Below are positions 1 to 6,063 of a stretch of DNA of 6,210 bases, one piece after another. Under the pieces are notes generated by a model that worked only from the letters and a program-made list of their open reading frames with translations, had not been told where the DNA came from and did no database searches. Origin of the DNA: Gammaproteobacteria bacterium (GTDB taxonomy: Bacteria > Pseudomonadota > Gammaproteobacteria > Pseudomonadales > Porticoccaceae); contig SBGI01000098.1 in the NCBI GenBank assembly GCA_006227015.1, forward strand, positions 1 through 6,210, read 5' to 3'. The translations under genes were made by a program, and so were the position numbers. How positions within the stretch are numbered: the first letter of the stretch is position 1; each line of letters opens with the position of its first letter.

Positions 1-2
1 CC

Positions 3-71
3 TTTCCTCGCACCAATGCCAAGGTGGAGTTCTGGGATGTGTTTAGTGGCGGCGTTTCTCCGGGGGGCTGA
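3..71 (+). CDS. Possible 3' end of an unrecognised gene (partial)
   Basis: Reading from base 3, the plus strand is open for 22 codons and ends in TGA at 69-71. The residues include KVEFWDVFSGGVSPGG. The codons used (GGC, GTG, GAG, AAG, CGC) look like those of the other genes here, which argues for a real C-terminus running in from the left. I do not recognise the family. The competing reading is a minus-strand gene starting at ATG 130 and leaving the window to the left. That one has a good AGGA ribosome binding site but rarer codons (ATA, CTA, CGA, CCC). Only one is likely to be real, and so short a piece does not decide it. Confidence 0.35.
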   Translation, partial: FPRTNAKVEFWDVFSGGVSPGG

Positions 72-168
72 TCTATCAATTGAGTTATACCCGTACTCCA
101 ACTGAACAGATTAAATAATTCATGTAACATTATTCTTTCCTGAGGCTCCGGTGATACCGGCAAATCAA

Positions 169-198
169 GGGTAATTAATGACGGCTGAGGCATTACCC
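169..198. promoter_or_regulatory. 7-bp inverted repeat upstream of the 123-residue gene, possible operator
   Basis: The arms GGGTAAT (169-175) and ATTACCC (192-198) are perfect inverted copies separated by 16 bases. A -10-like GATAAT follows at 207-212, and the next start codon is at 235. The repeat would therefore cover the -35 side of a promoter at that place, as a repressor site would. No good -35 hexamer is visible. The link to regulation is inferred from position and symmetry only. Confidence 0.3.
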
Positions 199-221
199 CT
201 CACCCGGATAATAAGAGAGTT

Positions 222-225
222 GGAG
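222..225 (+). promoter_or_regulatory. Ribosome binding site of the 123-residue gene
   Basis: GGAG lies 9 bases before the ATG at 235 and fixes that start. No other in-frame ATG, GTG or TTG has a comparable site. Confidence 0.6.
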
Positions 226-234
226 TAAAGAACA

Positions 235-606
235 ATGGAGTATGAAGAGGTTAAGGCCCTGCGTGAGGCCTGGGGCGGTAAGCCCTGTGATCATCCTGAC
301 TTTACAGATGAAATTCTGTTTGGGTCAAAGACAGGGGATTTCGTCTGTACACAGTGTGGTGGGTCGTTCACCAAGCGTGAAAAAGACTCCATGAATCGTG
401 CGGGTGCCTCCCCCAAGATCAGTCAGCTAACAGAACAGAATAAAATTCTTAAAGAGCGTATCGACCAGATTAATAGCCGTAAGGACAAGCTCGAACCGAT
501 GGCATCCGAGGCGGGAGGTCACACATTACTGGATTCGCTTTTGTTGCAGCAGCAGGGAGTAATTGCCCTGCTGGACGAGTTAATTGAATCGACGGAGGGT
601 GGCTGA
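235..606 (+). CDS. Unrecognised small protein with Cys/His zinc-type cluster and coiled-coil tail
   Basis: This 123-residue protein is soluble, with no signal peptide or membrane segment. The N-terminal part (about 14-48) contains C18-x-H20 and, 17 residues later, C38-x-x-C41 within GDFVCTQCGG. That is a plausible four-ligand zinc site of the small zinc-ribbon kind. Residues about 62-87 are rich in Lys, Glu and regularly spaced Leu/Ile and look like a coiled coil. The last 25 residues form a second Leu-rich helix (LLDSLLLQQQ and onward) that could dimerise. The start is an ATG behind GGAG, and the codon use is that of a real gene. I do not recognise a named family. DNA or protein binding is a guess from the architecture. 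It stands alone, with an inverted repeat before it and an 8-bp hairpin 36 bases after its stop. Confidence 0.8.
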   Translation: MEYEEVKALREAWGGKPCDHPDFTDEILFGSKTGDFVCTQCGGSFTKREKDSMNRAGASPKISQLTEQNKILKERIDQINSRKDKLEPMASEAGGHTLLDSLLLQQQGVIALLDELIESTEGG

Positions 607-642
607 TATTACCCGGGGGCAACCCAGTGAAATAGGTATCTC

Positions 643-664
643 TGCCCGGACGTTGATCCGGGCA
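643..664. terminator. Perfect 8-bp hairpin, possible terminator for one or both flanking frames
   Basis: The arms TGCCCGGA (643-650) and TCCGGGCA (657-664) are exact inverted copies around a six-base loop, CGTTGA. The hairpin begins 36 bases after the stop of the plus-strand 123-residue gene. On the minus strand it begins 9 bases after the stop of the XRE remnant. No T-run follows on either strand, so an ordinary intrinsic terminator is not proven. Its position suits transcript-end formation or 3'-end protection. Confidence 0.4.
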
Positions 665-673
665 TACAAGACA

Positions 674-766
674 TCAATGAACTTCTATTTCAACAGCCTG
701 AATAAAGTCAACCATCGTAATTCCCCGTGCTTTTGACAGGTTTTCAATGGTTGTGACGGTCGGCTG
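674..766 (-). pseudogene. Decayed C-terminal fragment of an XRE (Cro/CI) type regulator
   Basis: Read on the minus strand, codons from 766 to the TGA at 674-676 give QPTVTTIENLSKARGITMVD and then a short acidic tail. This is the end of a Cro/CI helix-turn-helix domain (helices 4-5) plus tail, and it closely matches the intact copy at 6064-6210: about 61 of 78 bases are the same over 26 codons, with most differences at third positions. Directly upstream in frame is TAA (767-769). Before it, another frame reads TRP-Arg-Tyr-Asn, as expected of the family if one base was lost. The recognition helix is missing or unrecognisable. The Leu of the usual KALG motif is Arg here. It is a remnant, not an expressed regulator. 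Confidence 0.7.
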
Positions 767-856
767 TTATACCGCCAGTGACCAGTCCCGGTTGGGTAGG
801 ATAGCGCCTTTCATACGCCTACCTGATTCAGGAACCCCTGAAAACTGCGGATCATT

Positions 857-884
857 AATCCGGGGACTTTAATTCGGGTACTTT
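857..884. repeat. Two-copy 14-bp imperfect tandem repeat
   Basis: AATCCGGGGACTTT (857-870) is followed at once by AATTCGGGTACTTT (871-884), with 12 of 14 positions the same. A partial third start (CGGGGG) comes next. It lies about 30 bases before the possible -10 of the MFS gene. Its role is unknown; a regulator site in two copies or chance slippage are both possible. Confidence 0.5.
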
Positions 885-912
885 CGGGGGCGCCCTAACC
901 GCCCGCTTCAAG

Positions 913-921
913 TGGTATAGT
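913..921 (+). promoter_or_regulatory. Possible extended -10 promoter of the MFS gene
   Basis: TGGTATAGT combines a TG at 913-914 with a -10-like TATAGT at 916-921. No convincing -35 is seen at 16-18 bases upstream, which an extended -10 can tolerate. Transcription would begin near 928, leaving a leader of about 30 bases that carries the ribosome binding site at 946-951. Confidence 0.35.
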
Positions 922-945
922 TTTTCGGAGCTTCCGGACTTTTTG

Positions 946-951
946 AGGGGA
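946..951 (+). promoter_or_regulatory. Ribosome binding site that selects the TTG start at 958
   Basis: AGGGGA is separated by six bases (CAATTC) from the TTG at 958-960. The other upstream TTG (943-945) has only a GGAG 12 bases away. This site therefore favours 958. Confidence 0.55.
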
Positions 952-957
952 CAATTC

Positions 958-2385
958 TTGAAGGGGCAAACGGCCATCGATAAAGAGGTTAGTCTCTCTC
1001 GCGAAAAAGACGTTGAAGAGCCTCTGCGCCGCGCCGCATTCCTGATGGTGCTGATCAATGCCTTTTCCACCCCGATGATGCTCTCCGCGGTGAACGTGGC
1101 ACTGCCGGGTATTGCTCGCTCCCTAAACATCGACGCAGTGCTGTTGAGCTGGGTGCCGATGGTGTACTTGATGGCCAGTGCTATGTTCGTGCTGGCGTTC
1201 GGCCGCCTGGCGGACCTGTATGGCCGCAAGCGGGTGTTTCTGCTTGGGACAGTATGCGTCATCTTTTCCTCTGTGCTCGCTGCCTTGGCAAATAGTGGCG
1301 TGATGTTGATCGGTGCCCGTTTCCTGCAGGGCGTCAGTGCTGCCATGCTGTACGCTACACAAATTGCCATCGTCACTTCGGTATTTCCGCCACAGCGGCG
1401 CGGCCGCGCCATCGGCATGACGGTATCGATGGTCTATCTTGGGCTGACCTTTGGCCCCGCTGCGGGCGGGTTTCTGGTAGAACATTTCGGCTGGCGAGCC
1501 AGCTTCCTGTTACACCTGCCGTTGTCGATAGTGGTGTTGTCGATTGCCTACCTCAGGGTGGGCGTGGACTGGAAGGGCGATGCGGATGCTGCTTTTGATG
1601 TTACAGGGGCGCTCTGTTACGGCCTGATGATTGTCTGCTTGTGTGTGGGCGCGGCGGGTCTGCCCCAGGGTTACGCTTTTGTCGCGCTGGCGGTGGGTAT
1701 TGTCTGCCTGTTGTTATTTGTTCGACACTCCCGGCGCGCAGCCCACCCGCTGCTGGATATTCGCCTGTTCTTCAGCAATCGGGTTTTCAGCCACTCCAGT
1801 TTGGCGTCCTGCATCATGTACACAGCCACTTTCGCGACGGTGGTGTTGGTGGGACTGTACTTGCAATTCCTCAAGGGCATGAGTCCAGCTCATGCCGGGC
1901 TGTTTATGATGATCCAGCCGTTGACCATGGCACTGCTGTCGCCGCTGTTTGGTCGGCTCTCGGATACGGTGGAACCTCGCCTGATCGCCTCGCTGGGGAT
2001 GAGTTCAGCTGGGATTGGCCTGCTGGTCTTGGCCAGTCTCGACAGTGCTGACAGTACAGGTTGGTTGGCTGTTGGGCTATTGCTGATCGGTCTTGGCTTC
2101 AGTCTGTTTTCTTCACCCAATACCAACGCCATTATGAGTTCGGTAGAGCGCCGTCATTTCGGTACCGCTTCGGCGCTGGTGGCCACCATGCGGGTGCTGG
2201 GACAGATGAATAGCATGATTCTGGTGGCGTTGATGTTCGCGCTGGTGATTGGCCAGGTGGAGCTTGTGCCGGAACACTATGACGCGCTACAGCGGGCGAT
2301 CAGCTACTGTTTTGCCATCGCCGCGCTGCTGTGTCTGCCGGGCATTTACTTTTCTGCGGTGCGGGGCACCATTCACGATCAATGA
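958..2385 (+). CDS. MFS transporter, DHA2 (EmrB/QacA-like) drug:H+ antiporter family
   Basis: An integral inner-membrane protein of 475 residues (480 if TTG 943 is used), expected to export small molecules by proton antiport. In 480-numbering, a charged N-tail of about 30 residues precedes the first helix (31-55). MFS motif A is GRLADLYGRKRV at 87-98. The motif B Arg126 and Gln129-Gly130 follow, then motif C GLTFGPAAGG at 167-176 with WRASF just after. AHPLLDIRLF at 267-276 and YLQFLKGMSP at 306-315 are characteristic of the 14-helix DHA2 group, and the length fits. There is no ATG before residue 35, which already lies in helix 1, so a TTG start is needed. The gene converges on pqqE with 27 bases between stops and no clear terminator. 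The substrate is unknown; efflux of a toxic compound or of PQQ-related molecules are both only guesses. Confidence 0.88.
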   Translation: MKGQTAIDKEVSLSREKDVEEPLRRAAFLMVLINAFSTPMMLSAVNVALPGIARSLNIDAVLLSWVPMVYLMASAMFVLAFGRLADLYGRKRVFLLGTVCVIFSSVLAALANSGVMLIGARFLQGVSAAMLYATQIAIVTSVFPPQRRGRAIGMTVSMVYLGLTFGPAAGGFLVEHFGWRASFLLHLPLSIVVLSIAYLRVGVDWKGDADAAFDVTGALCYGLMIVCLCVGAAGLPQGYAFVALAVGIVCLLLFVRHSRRAAHPLLDIRLFFSNRVFSHSSLASCIMYTATFATVVLVGLYLQFLKGMSPAHAGLFMMIQPLTMALLSPLFGRLSDTVEPRLIASLGMSSAGIGLLVLASLDSADSTGWLAVGLLLIGLGFSLFSSPNTNAIMSSVERRHFGTASALVATMRVLGQMNSMILVALMFALVIGQVELVPEHYDALQRAISYCFAIAALLCLPGIYFSAVRGTIHDQ

Positions 2386-2412
2386 ATCGTTGCCGACGCC
2401 GGGGTCCGTCAG

Positions 2413-3603
2413 TCAGCCGCGGGCGATAATCCGCGAGTTGCGCTCGTTGCGGTAGAGGAACTGTGATGGATCGTCGACGACCTGTTCCGCCTTTTGCCTC
2501 GCCGCCACTATCTTGTCGTGGTGGGGAGATTTGCCGCACACCGGGTCGGCGTTGTGGGCGTCGCCGGTGAGCATGTAGGCCTGGCAGTGGCAGCCGCCAA
2601 AATCCTTTTCTTTCTCGTCACAGCTGCGACAGGGTTCCTTCATCCAGTCGTCGCCGCGGAAGTGATTGAAGCCGGGGCTGTTATCCCAGATGTCCCGCAG
2701 TGACATGTCTCCCACGTTGGGGAATTCCAGTGGCAGCATCCGGGCACTGTGGCAGGGCAGGGCGGTGCCATCGGGCGTCACCGTGAGGAATACCTGCCCC
2801 CAGCCGTTCATACAGCCCTTGGGGCGCTCCTCGTAGTAATCGGGAGTGACAAAAATCAGCTTGATGGGGTGGTTCTGGGCCGCCAGTTTTTCCCGATATT
2901 CGTTGGTGATGCGTTCGGCCCGCTCCAGTTGGGCTCGGGTCGGCAGCAATTGTTCGACATTCTCAAAAGCCCAGCCGTAGTACTGACAGGTGGCCAGTTC
3001 CACGTAATCCGCCTCCAACTCTACACAGAGCTCGATGATGCGGTCGATCTGGTCGATATTGTGGCGGTGGGTGACAAAGTTCAGCACCATCGGGTAGCCC
3101 TGTACTTTCACCTCGCGGGCCATGCGTAGTTTATGCTCGAAGGCCTTTTTTGACCCCGCCAGCATGTTGTTCACCGATTCGTCGCTGGCCTGGAAGCTGA
3201 CCTGGATGTGGTCGAGTCCCGCCTGGCGGAATTCGGCAATCTTGTGTTCGTTGAGGCCGACGCCAGAGGTGATCAGGTTGGTGTAATAACCGAGTTCACT
3301 GGCGCCGTTTATCAGTTGCAACAGGTCTTTGCGAGCCAGGGGTTCTCCTCCGGAGAAGCCCAACTGCACCGCGCCCAGTTCGCGCCCCTGGCGGAACACC
3401 TCCAGCCACTGCTCGGTGCTGAGTTCATTGCTATGACTGGAAAAATCCAGCGGATTTGAGCAGTAGGGACACTGCAGTGGGCAGCGGTAGGTCAGTTCAG
3501 CCAGCAGCCACAGGGGTGGGCCGTGGGGCTTTCCCTGTGCGCCGTCGGTGAGTCCCGCCGGCAGGCTAGGCTGGGCGTTACAGGGTGATCCAGCGTTGCT
3601 CAT
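2413..3603 (-). CDS. pqqE: PqqE, radical SAM/SPASM peptide cyclase (PqqA Glu-Tyr cross-linking)
   Basis: This cytoplasmic enzyme forms the carbon-carbon bond between Glu and Tyr of PqqA using S-adenosylmethionine, with PqqD as partner. The chosen start, ATG at 3603, gives 396 residues. The radical SAM cluster motif is C41-x3-C45-x2-C48 (RCPLQCPYC), and GGEP is at 85-88. The SPASM region has C264, C284 (TALPCHS), C325 and C328 (EPCRSC), Asp334, C338, C340 (GGCHC) and C356, ending with SPHH, as in known PqqE. The frame stays open upstream to ATG 3705, but that would put another 34 residues entirely inside pqqD. The 3603 start overlaps pqqD by 26 bases, has GGA eight bases before it, and gives a length near the usual 380 or so. 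ATG 3609 is a close alternative. It is the last gene of the operon. Confidence 0.96.
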   Translation of the reverse strand: MSNAGSPCNAQPSLPAGLTDGAQGKPHGPPLWLLAELTYRCPLQCPYCSNPLDFSSHSNELSTEQWLEVFRQGRELGAVQLGFSGGEPLARKDLLQLINGASELGYYTNLITSGVGLNEHKIAEFRQAGLDHIQVSFQASDESVNNMLAGSKKAFEHKLRMAREVKVQGYPMVLNFVTHRHNIDQIDRIIELCVELEADYVELATCQYYGWAFENVEQLLPTRAQLERAERITNEYREKLAAQNHPIKLIFVTPDYYEERPKGCMNGWGQVFLTVTPDGTALPCHSARMLPLEFPNVGDMSLRDIWDNSPGFNHFRGDDWMKEPCRSCDEKEKDFGGCHCQAYMLTGDAHNADPVCGKSPHHDKIVAARQKAEQVVDDPSQFLYRNERNSRIIARG

Positions 3604-3865
3604 GGGCATTTTCCAGAAATTCAATAATATCGGTGCTGATGTCTCCGGCTTCGGGAAACTTTGACCGAAGTTCGGCGGTAATGTCCGCGACGCTGTTACT
3701 GCCATTTACCAAAGCGAGAATTTCACCCGCCGAGGGGTTGAGCTGCACCATGCCTTCCGGGTAGAGCAGTACGTGACAGTTCTGAGCCGGTTCCCACTGG
3801 AAGCGGAACAGGCTGTTGAGCGCGGGGATAGAGCTGGCTGAAATACCGTGAGCAGTTTGTGTCAT
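3578..3865 (-). CDS. pqqD: PqqD, PqqA-binding chaperone (RiPP recognition element)
   Basis: This 95-residue protein is the small winged-helix peptide chaperone that binds the PqqA precursor and presents it to Pqq[21 protein letters not shown] at about 20-39 and [14 protein letters not shown] at 42-55 form the beta-strand and first helix typical of the family. The C-terminal part includes the conserved acidic run before [11 protein letters not shown]. The ATG at 3865 overlaps the pqqC stop as ATGA (3862-3865), a sign of translational coupling, and a G-rich stretch lies about seven bases upstream. PqqD and PqqE are separate here, not fused as in some methylotrophs. Confidence 0.95.
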   Translation of the reverse strand: MTQTAHGISASSIPALNSLFRFQWEPAQNCHVLLYPEGMVQLNPSAGEILALVNGSNSVADITAELRSKFPEAGDISTDIIEFLENAHEQRWITL

Positions 3866-4629
3866 TTGAACAGCCCCCGGTGATAGACCTTTTCGTCGGT
3901 GACGGTGTGATAGGGCGCGCGGTCCAGCTCATAGGCCATGGTCATGGCGTCGAGCATGGTCCACAGCACGTCGAGCTTGAATTGCAGAATTTCCAACATG
4001 CGTTCCTGCTGCTCGCGGGTGGTGTAGTGGTCCAGGGTGATTTCCAGGCCATGGGCGACATCGCGGCGCGCCTCGCTGAGGCGGTTGCGGAAATACTGGT
4101 AGCCTTTTTCATCGATCCAGGGGTAGTGCGTTGGCCAAGTGTCGAGACGGTTCTGGTGGATGGTGGGGGCAAACAGCTCTGTCAGCGAGGAACTGGCGGC
4201 CTCCTGCCAGGTGGCTCGGCGGGCAAAGTTGACGTAGGCATCCACTGCGAAGCGCACCCCGGGTAGTACATGTTCCTGGGAAACAATCTCTTCCCGGGAA
4301 AGGCCGACGGCCTCGCCCAATTGTAGCCAGGCTTCGACGCCACCAGCGCTATCACCAAAGCCGTCGTGGTCGAGAATGCGCTGCACCCAGTGGCGGCGCA
4401 CTTCCCTATCAGGGCAATTGGCCAGTATGGCGGCATCCTTGAGCGGGATATTGATCTGATAGTAATAGCGGTTGGCAACCCAGCCTCGGATCTGCTCCGG
4501 GGTGCTTTTTCCCTCGTACATGGCAATGTGGTAGGGGTGTTGGGTGTGGTAAAGACGTCCCTTGTTCCGCAGCGCCTGCTCAAACTTATCGCGGCTCATG
4601 GGAGGGAGTACACTGCTCTGCATGTTCAT
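3862..4629 (-). CDS. pqqC: PqqC, pyrroloquinoline-quinone synthase
   Basis: This is the cofactor-free oxidase that turns the last intermediate (AHQQ) into PQQ by ring closure and an eight-electron oxidation with O2. From ATG 4629 it has 255 residues, near the usual 250. The active-site residues I recall for the Klebsiella enzyme all appear with a constant +4 offset: His28, Arg54, Tyr57, His88, His158, Arg161, Tyr179, Arg183 and Lys218. That offset supports the alignment and an intact enzyme. Typical segments are [17 protein letters not shown] (60-76) and [10 protein letters not shown] (197-206). The same frame is open to GTG 4668, which would overlap pqqB by seven bases and add 13 unconserved residues. 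I prefer ATG 4629, 32 bases after the pqqB stop, with AGG just upstream. Confidence 0.96.
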   Translation of the reverse strand: MNMQSSVLPPMSRDKFEQALRNKGRLYHTQHPYHIAMYEGKSTPEQIRGWVANRYYYQINIPLKDAAILANCPDREVRRHWVQRILDHDGFGDSAGGVEAWLQLGEAVGLSREEIVSQEHVLPGVRFAVDAYVNFARRATWQEAASSSLTELFAPTIHQNRLDTWPTHYPWIDEKGYQYFRNRLSEARRDVAHGLEITLDHYTTREQQERMLEILQFKLDVLWTMLDAMTMAYELDRAPYHTVTDEKVYHRGLFK

Positions 4630-4661
4630 GGTACCTGTTCTCTGTTCGACCGGTGGTCGGG

Positions 4662-5582
4662 TCAGCACTCGATGGACATGCCATCGAAGGAGACTTCAAT
4701 GCCCTGGGCTTCCAGCTCGGCCCGCTCTGAAGAATCTTCATCCAGAATCGGGTTGGTATTGTTGATGTGGATCAGCACCTTGCGGGGTTTCCTCAGGGTG
4801 TTCAGGTACTCGATCATGCCGCCTTCGCCGGAAAGCGCAAGGTGGCCCATCTCCTCTCCCCGCTTGGTGCTGATCTCATTGGTAATCAGTTCATCGTCAC
4901 TCCAGACGGTGCCGTCCACCAATAGCACGTCTGCGTTTTCCATAAAGGGTCGTAGGTGGGGTTCTATCTGTCCCAGCCCGGGGGCGTAGAACAGTTTGTG
5001 GCCGCTGCGCAGATCCTCTACCTGAACGCCGATGTTGTCACCGGGGTGGGGATTGCCACGGCGCGGTGAGTAAGGTGGCGCATTGCTCAGCAGCGGTACG
5101 GCGGTCAGGCGCAGTTCAGGTAAAGTCGGGATGATAAAACTGTTGTCATCCTCACCGACCGGGATGCGGTGCACCCGGTTGCCGCCATTCCAGTGTTGCA
5201 GCATGTTGAAAACCGGAAACCCTGCTGACAGATCCCCCTCTACCATTTCTGTGCACCAAATATCGTGCGGGCAGCCCTCTCGTAGCATCAGTAGCCCGGT
5301 AGTGTGATCAATCTGGGCGTCCATCAGCAGGATGGCGGCGATGCCGGTGTCCCGCACCTGTCTGGCGGGTTGGAGTGGCGGAAAACTTTCCAGTTGTTGG
5401 CGGATATCTGGTGAGGTGTTGAAGAGTAGCCAGTCCACGCCATTGGCGCTAACGGTAATGGAGGACTGCGTGCGGGTTTTTGCTCGGATGGTTCCGGCGC
5501 GCACACCTCGGCAATTGCGACAGTTACAGTTCCACTGCGGGAATCCGCCTCCAGCGGCAGAACCCAGAATCTGAATTTTCAT
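4662..5582 (-). CDS. pqqB: PqqB, metallo-beta-lactamase-fold protein, proposed tyrosine hydroxylase of PQQ synthesis
   Basis: A 306-residue protein of normal PqqB length with a metallo-beta-lactamase fold. The N-terminus [19 protein letters not shown] is diagnostic and fixes the start. Cys19, Cys21 and Cys24 (CNCRNC) form the family's structural zinc site. The usual beta-lactamase HxHxDH is altered to DAQIDHTTG (88-96), with Asp92-His93 kept, as in other Pqq[10 protein letters not shown] is at 272-280 and the protein ends in Cys. The established view is iron-dependent hydroxylation of the tyrosine of the Glu-Tyr product; older reports proposed PQQ export. No good Shine-Dalgarno lies before the ATG, and the mRNA carries eight A's about 20 bases upstream. 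The gene follows pqqA after 135 bases that hold a strong hairpin, so its supply may be limited relative to pqqA. Confidence 0.96.
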   Translation of the reverse strand: MKIQILGSAAGGGFPQWNCNCRNCRGVRAGTIRAKTRTQSSITVSANGVDWLLFNTSPDIRQQLESFPPLQPARQVRDTGIAAILLMDAQIDHTTGLLMLREGCPHDIWCTEMVEGDLSAGFPVFNMLQHWNGGNRVHRIPVGEDDNSFIIPTLPELRLTAVPLLSNAPPYSPRRGNPHPGDNIGVQVEDLRSGHKLFYAPGLGQIEPHLRPFMENADVLLVDGTVWSDDELITNEISTKRGEEMGHLALSGEGGMIEYLNTLRKPRKVLIHINNTNPILDEDSSERAELEAQGIEVSFDGMSIEC

Positions 5583-5600
5583 GGGGATGCAGGCTCATAA

Positions 5601-5608
5601 TTTTTTTT
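5601..5608 (-). other. Eight-base homopolymer in the pqqA-pqqB spacer
   Basis: The plus strand has TTTTTTTT, so the operon mRNA has eight A's, 19 bases before the pqqB start. It is non-coding for the recognised genes. An A-rich leader can help ribosome binding where a Shine-Dalgarno sequence is poor, as at pqqB. That role is an inference. Confidence 0.3.
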
Positions 5609-5656
5609 GGTATCTCCATAAACATCTCGGTAGGGATGTCCGGGAGCCAGGCTGTA

Positions 5657-5696
5657 AACAGTGCTACCCCGGCATAGGCCGGGGAGCGGTGCTGTT
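5657..5696 (-). promoter_or_regulatory. Strong hairpin between pqqA and pqqB, likely attenuator or processing/stability element
   Basis: The core is a perfect 7-bp GC stem, CCCCGGC (5667-5673) and GCCGGGG (5678-5684), with a four-base loop. In the mRNA sense it extends with GCT/AGC past a one-base bulge and, after an internal loop, with AACAG/CTGTT (5692-5696 with 5657-5661). It starts 21 bases after the pqqA stop. No T-run follows, so full termination is not expected. In other PQQ operons the short pqqA transcript is known to be more abundant than the long one. A partial block or a 3'-end protector here would do the same. Confidence 0.5.
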
Positions 5697-5717
5697 GCTT
5701 GTTGCTGGATTGTGCAA

Positions 5718-5789
5718 TCAGCGATTTGCAAAATACATGGTCACTTCAAAACCAATACGCAAATCTTTGTATTCAGGTTTGGTCCACAT
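5718..5789 (-). CDS. pqqA: PqqA, 23-residue PQQ precursor peptide
   Basis: This ribosomally made peptide gives PQQ its atoms: PqqE links Glu15 and Tyr19, and the cross-linked pair is then cut out and oxidised. The peptide starts MWTKPEY, has the conserved [15 protein letters not shown] end, and carries E15 and Y19 in the required E-x3-Y spacing. The length of 23 is standard. The start ATG (5789) sits six bases behind AGAGGAG. The gene is first in the operon, 135 bases before pqqB, and is too short for ordinary gene finding, so it can be missed. No sign of a second pqqA copy is seen in the window. Confidence 0.96.
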   Translation of the reverse strand: MWTKPEYKDLRIGFEVTMYFANR

Positions 5790-5795
5790 AATTGA

Positions 5796-5803
5796 CTCCT
5801 CTC
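5796..5803 (-). promoter_or_regulatory. Strong ribosome binding site of pqqA
   Basis: In the mRNA sense it reads GAGAGGAG, six bases before the pqqA ATG. It is the best Shine-Dalgarno in the operon, in keeping with a high need for the precursor peptide relative to the enzymes. Confidence 0.7.
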
Positions 5804-5814
5804 GTTGGTTTGAT

Positions 5815-5831
5815 CGGACTGTTTCAGTCCG
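5815..5831 (-). promoter_or_regulatory. Perfect 7-bp hairpin in the pqqA leader
   Basis: In mRNA sense CGGACTGAAACAGTCCG folds into a seven-pair stem with a three-base AAA loop. It ends 25 bases before the pqqA start and 11 bases before its ribosome binding site. No T-run follows, so termination is unlikely. A role in mRNA stability, in keeping the start open, or as a protein-binding site is possible. Confidence 0.45.
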
Positions 5832-5855
5832 GCTGTAAATCACTATCCCGTTTGT

Positions 5856-5880
5856 GGTGGTGTGCCACCGCAGTTGGTGG
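5856..5880 (-). promoter_or_regulatory. Three-segment CCACC/GGTGG/CCACC switch-like element in the pqqA leader
   Basis: In mRNA sense the order is CCACC (5880-5876), GGTGG (5869-5865), CCACC (5860-5856). The middle segment can pair with the first or the third but not both. That is the layout of alternative leader structures, though the stems are only five pairs long. It falls between the possible promoter and the pqqA ribosome binding site. A regulatory switch is inference. Confidence 0.3.
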
Positions 5881-5906
5881 AATAGATCAGAACTCTCTAG
5901 TTTTTA

Positions 5907-5912
5907 GTTATA
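5907..5912 (-). promoter_or_regulatory. Possible -10 element for the pqq operon
   Basis: On the minus strand TATAAC lies 118 bases ahead of pqqA within an AT-rich stretch. There is no good -35 at the right distance (ACAACT at 17 bases). A 5-bp inverted repeat GAGCC/GGCTC (5920-5924 and 5939-5943) is just upstream and could hold an activator. It is offered as the best candidate in a 274-base gap. Confidence 0.2.
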
Positions 5913-6029
5913 GTTAAGTGAGCCGTTTCAGTTGTACAGGCTCGCTTGGCCTTGCTGTTATTATTTTGTAATTGTTCTACAGGTAATGTCTTTTATACCC
6001 CGGACATTGACACTACATGGAAAAGATTT

Positions 6030-6059
6030 ATAGGTCTCTGCTACTTCTGAGGGACCTAT
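6030..6059 (-). terminator. Inverted repeat after the XRE gene, possible weak terminator
   Basis: ATAGGTC and GACCTAT are exact inverted copies (6053-6059 and 6030-6036) around a 16-base loop. The repeat begins four bases after the TAA of the regulator gene. On the minus strand the sequence AAATCTTTT follows, which is T-rich but broken. It could end the regulator transcript before the pqq leader, or be an operator for the regulator itself. Confidence 0.35.
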
Positions 6060-6063
6060 GTCA

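Larger units (their letters stand above)
607..957. other. Stretch without an intact gene between the 123-residue gene and the MFS gene
   Basis: The 351 bases hold a perfect hairpin (643-664), a decayed XRE regulator fragment on the minus strand (674-766), a 14-bp tandem repeat (857-884), and a likely promoter and ribosome binding site for the MFS gene (913-951). On the minus strand, the frame that enters the XRE fragment from its upstream side reads MKGAILPNRDWSLAV and then a stop (814 down to 767). I do not recognise it and take it for debris. This looks like a scar region, not functional coding DNA. Confidence 0.6.

Noticed and set aside
855..1418. 187-residue open frame on the minus strand opposite the MFS gene
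   Set aside because: It lies largely antisense to a clear transporter gene, has a composition rich in Arg, Ser and Thr, and shows no recognisable domain. It is a shadow of GC-rich coding DNA.
2386..2436. Terminator between the convergent MFS and pqqE genes
   Set aside because: Only short imperfect stems are present (for example CGCGG/CCGCG at 2418-2435, inside pqqE), with no T-run on either strand.
4366..4989. 207-residue open frame on the plus strand opposite pqqB and pqqC
   Set aside because: It spans the junction of two well-identified genes on the other strand and resembles no family.
5524..5625. 33-codon minus-strand frame starting MFMEIPKK across the pqqB start
   Set aside because: It mostly overlaps the certain pqqB N-terminus in another frame and has no clear ribosome binding site. 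A leader peptide is possible but unsupported.
5855..5875. Sigma-54 type promoter (GTGGCAC on the minus strand)
   Set aside because: The GG of a -24 element is present, but the needed GC of a -12 element at the right distance is missing. The bases are better explained by the repeated CCACC/GGTGG segments.
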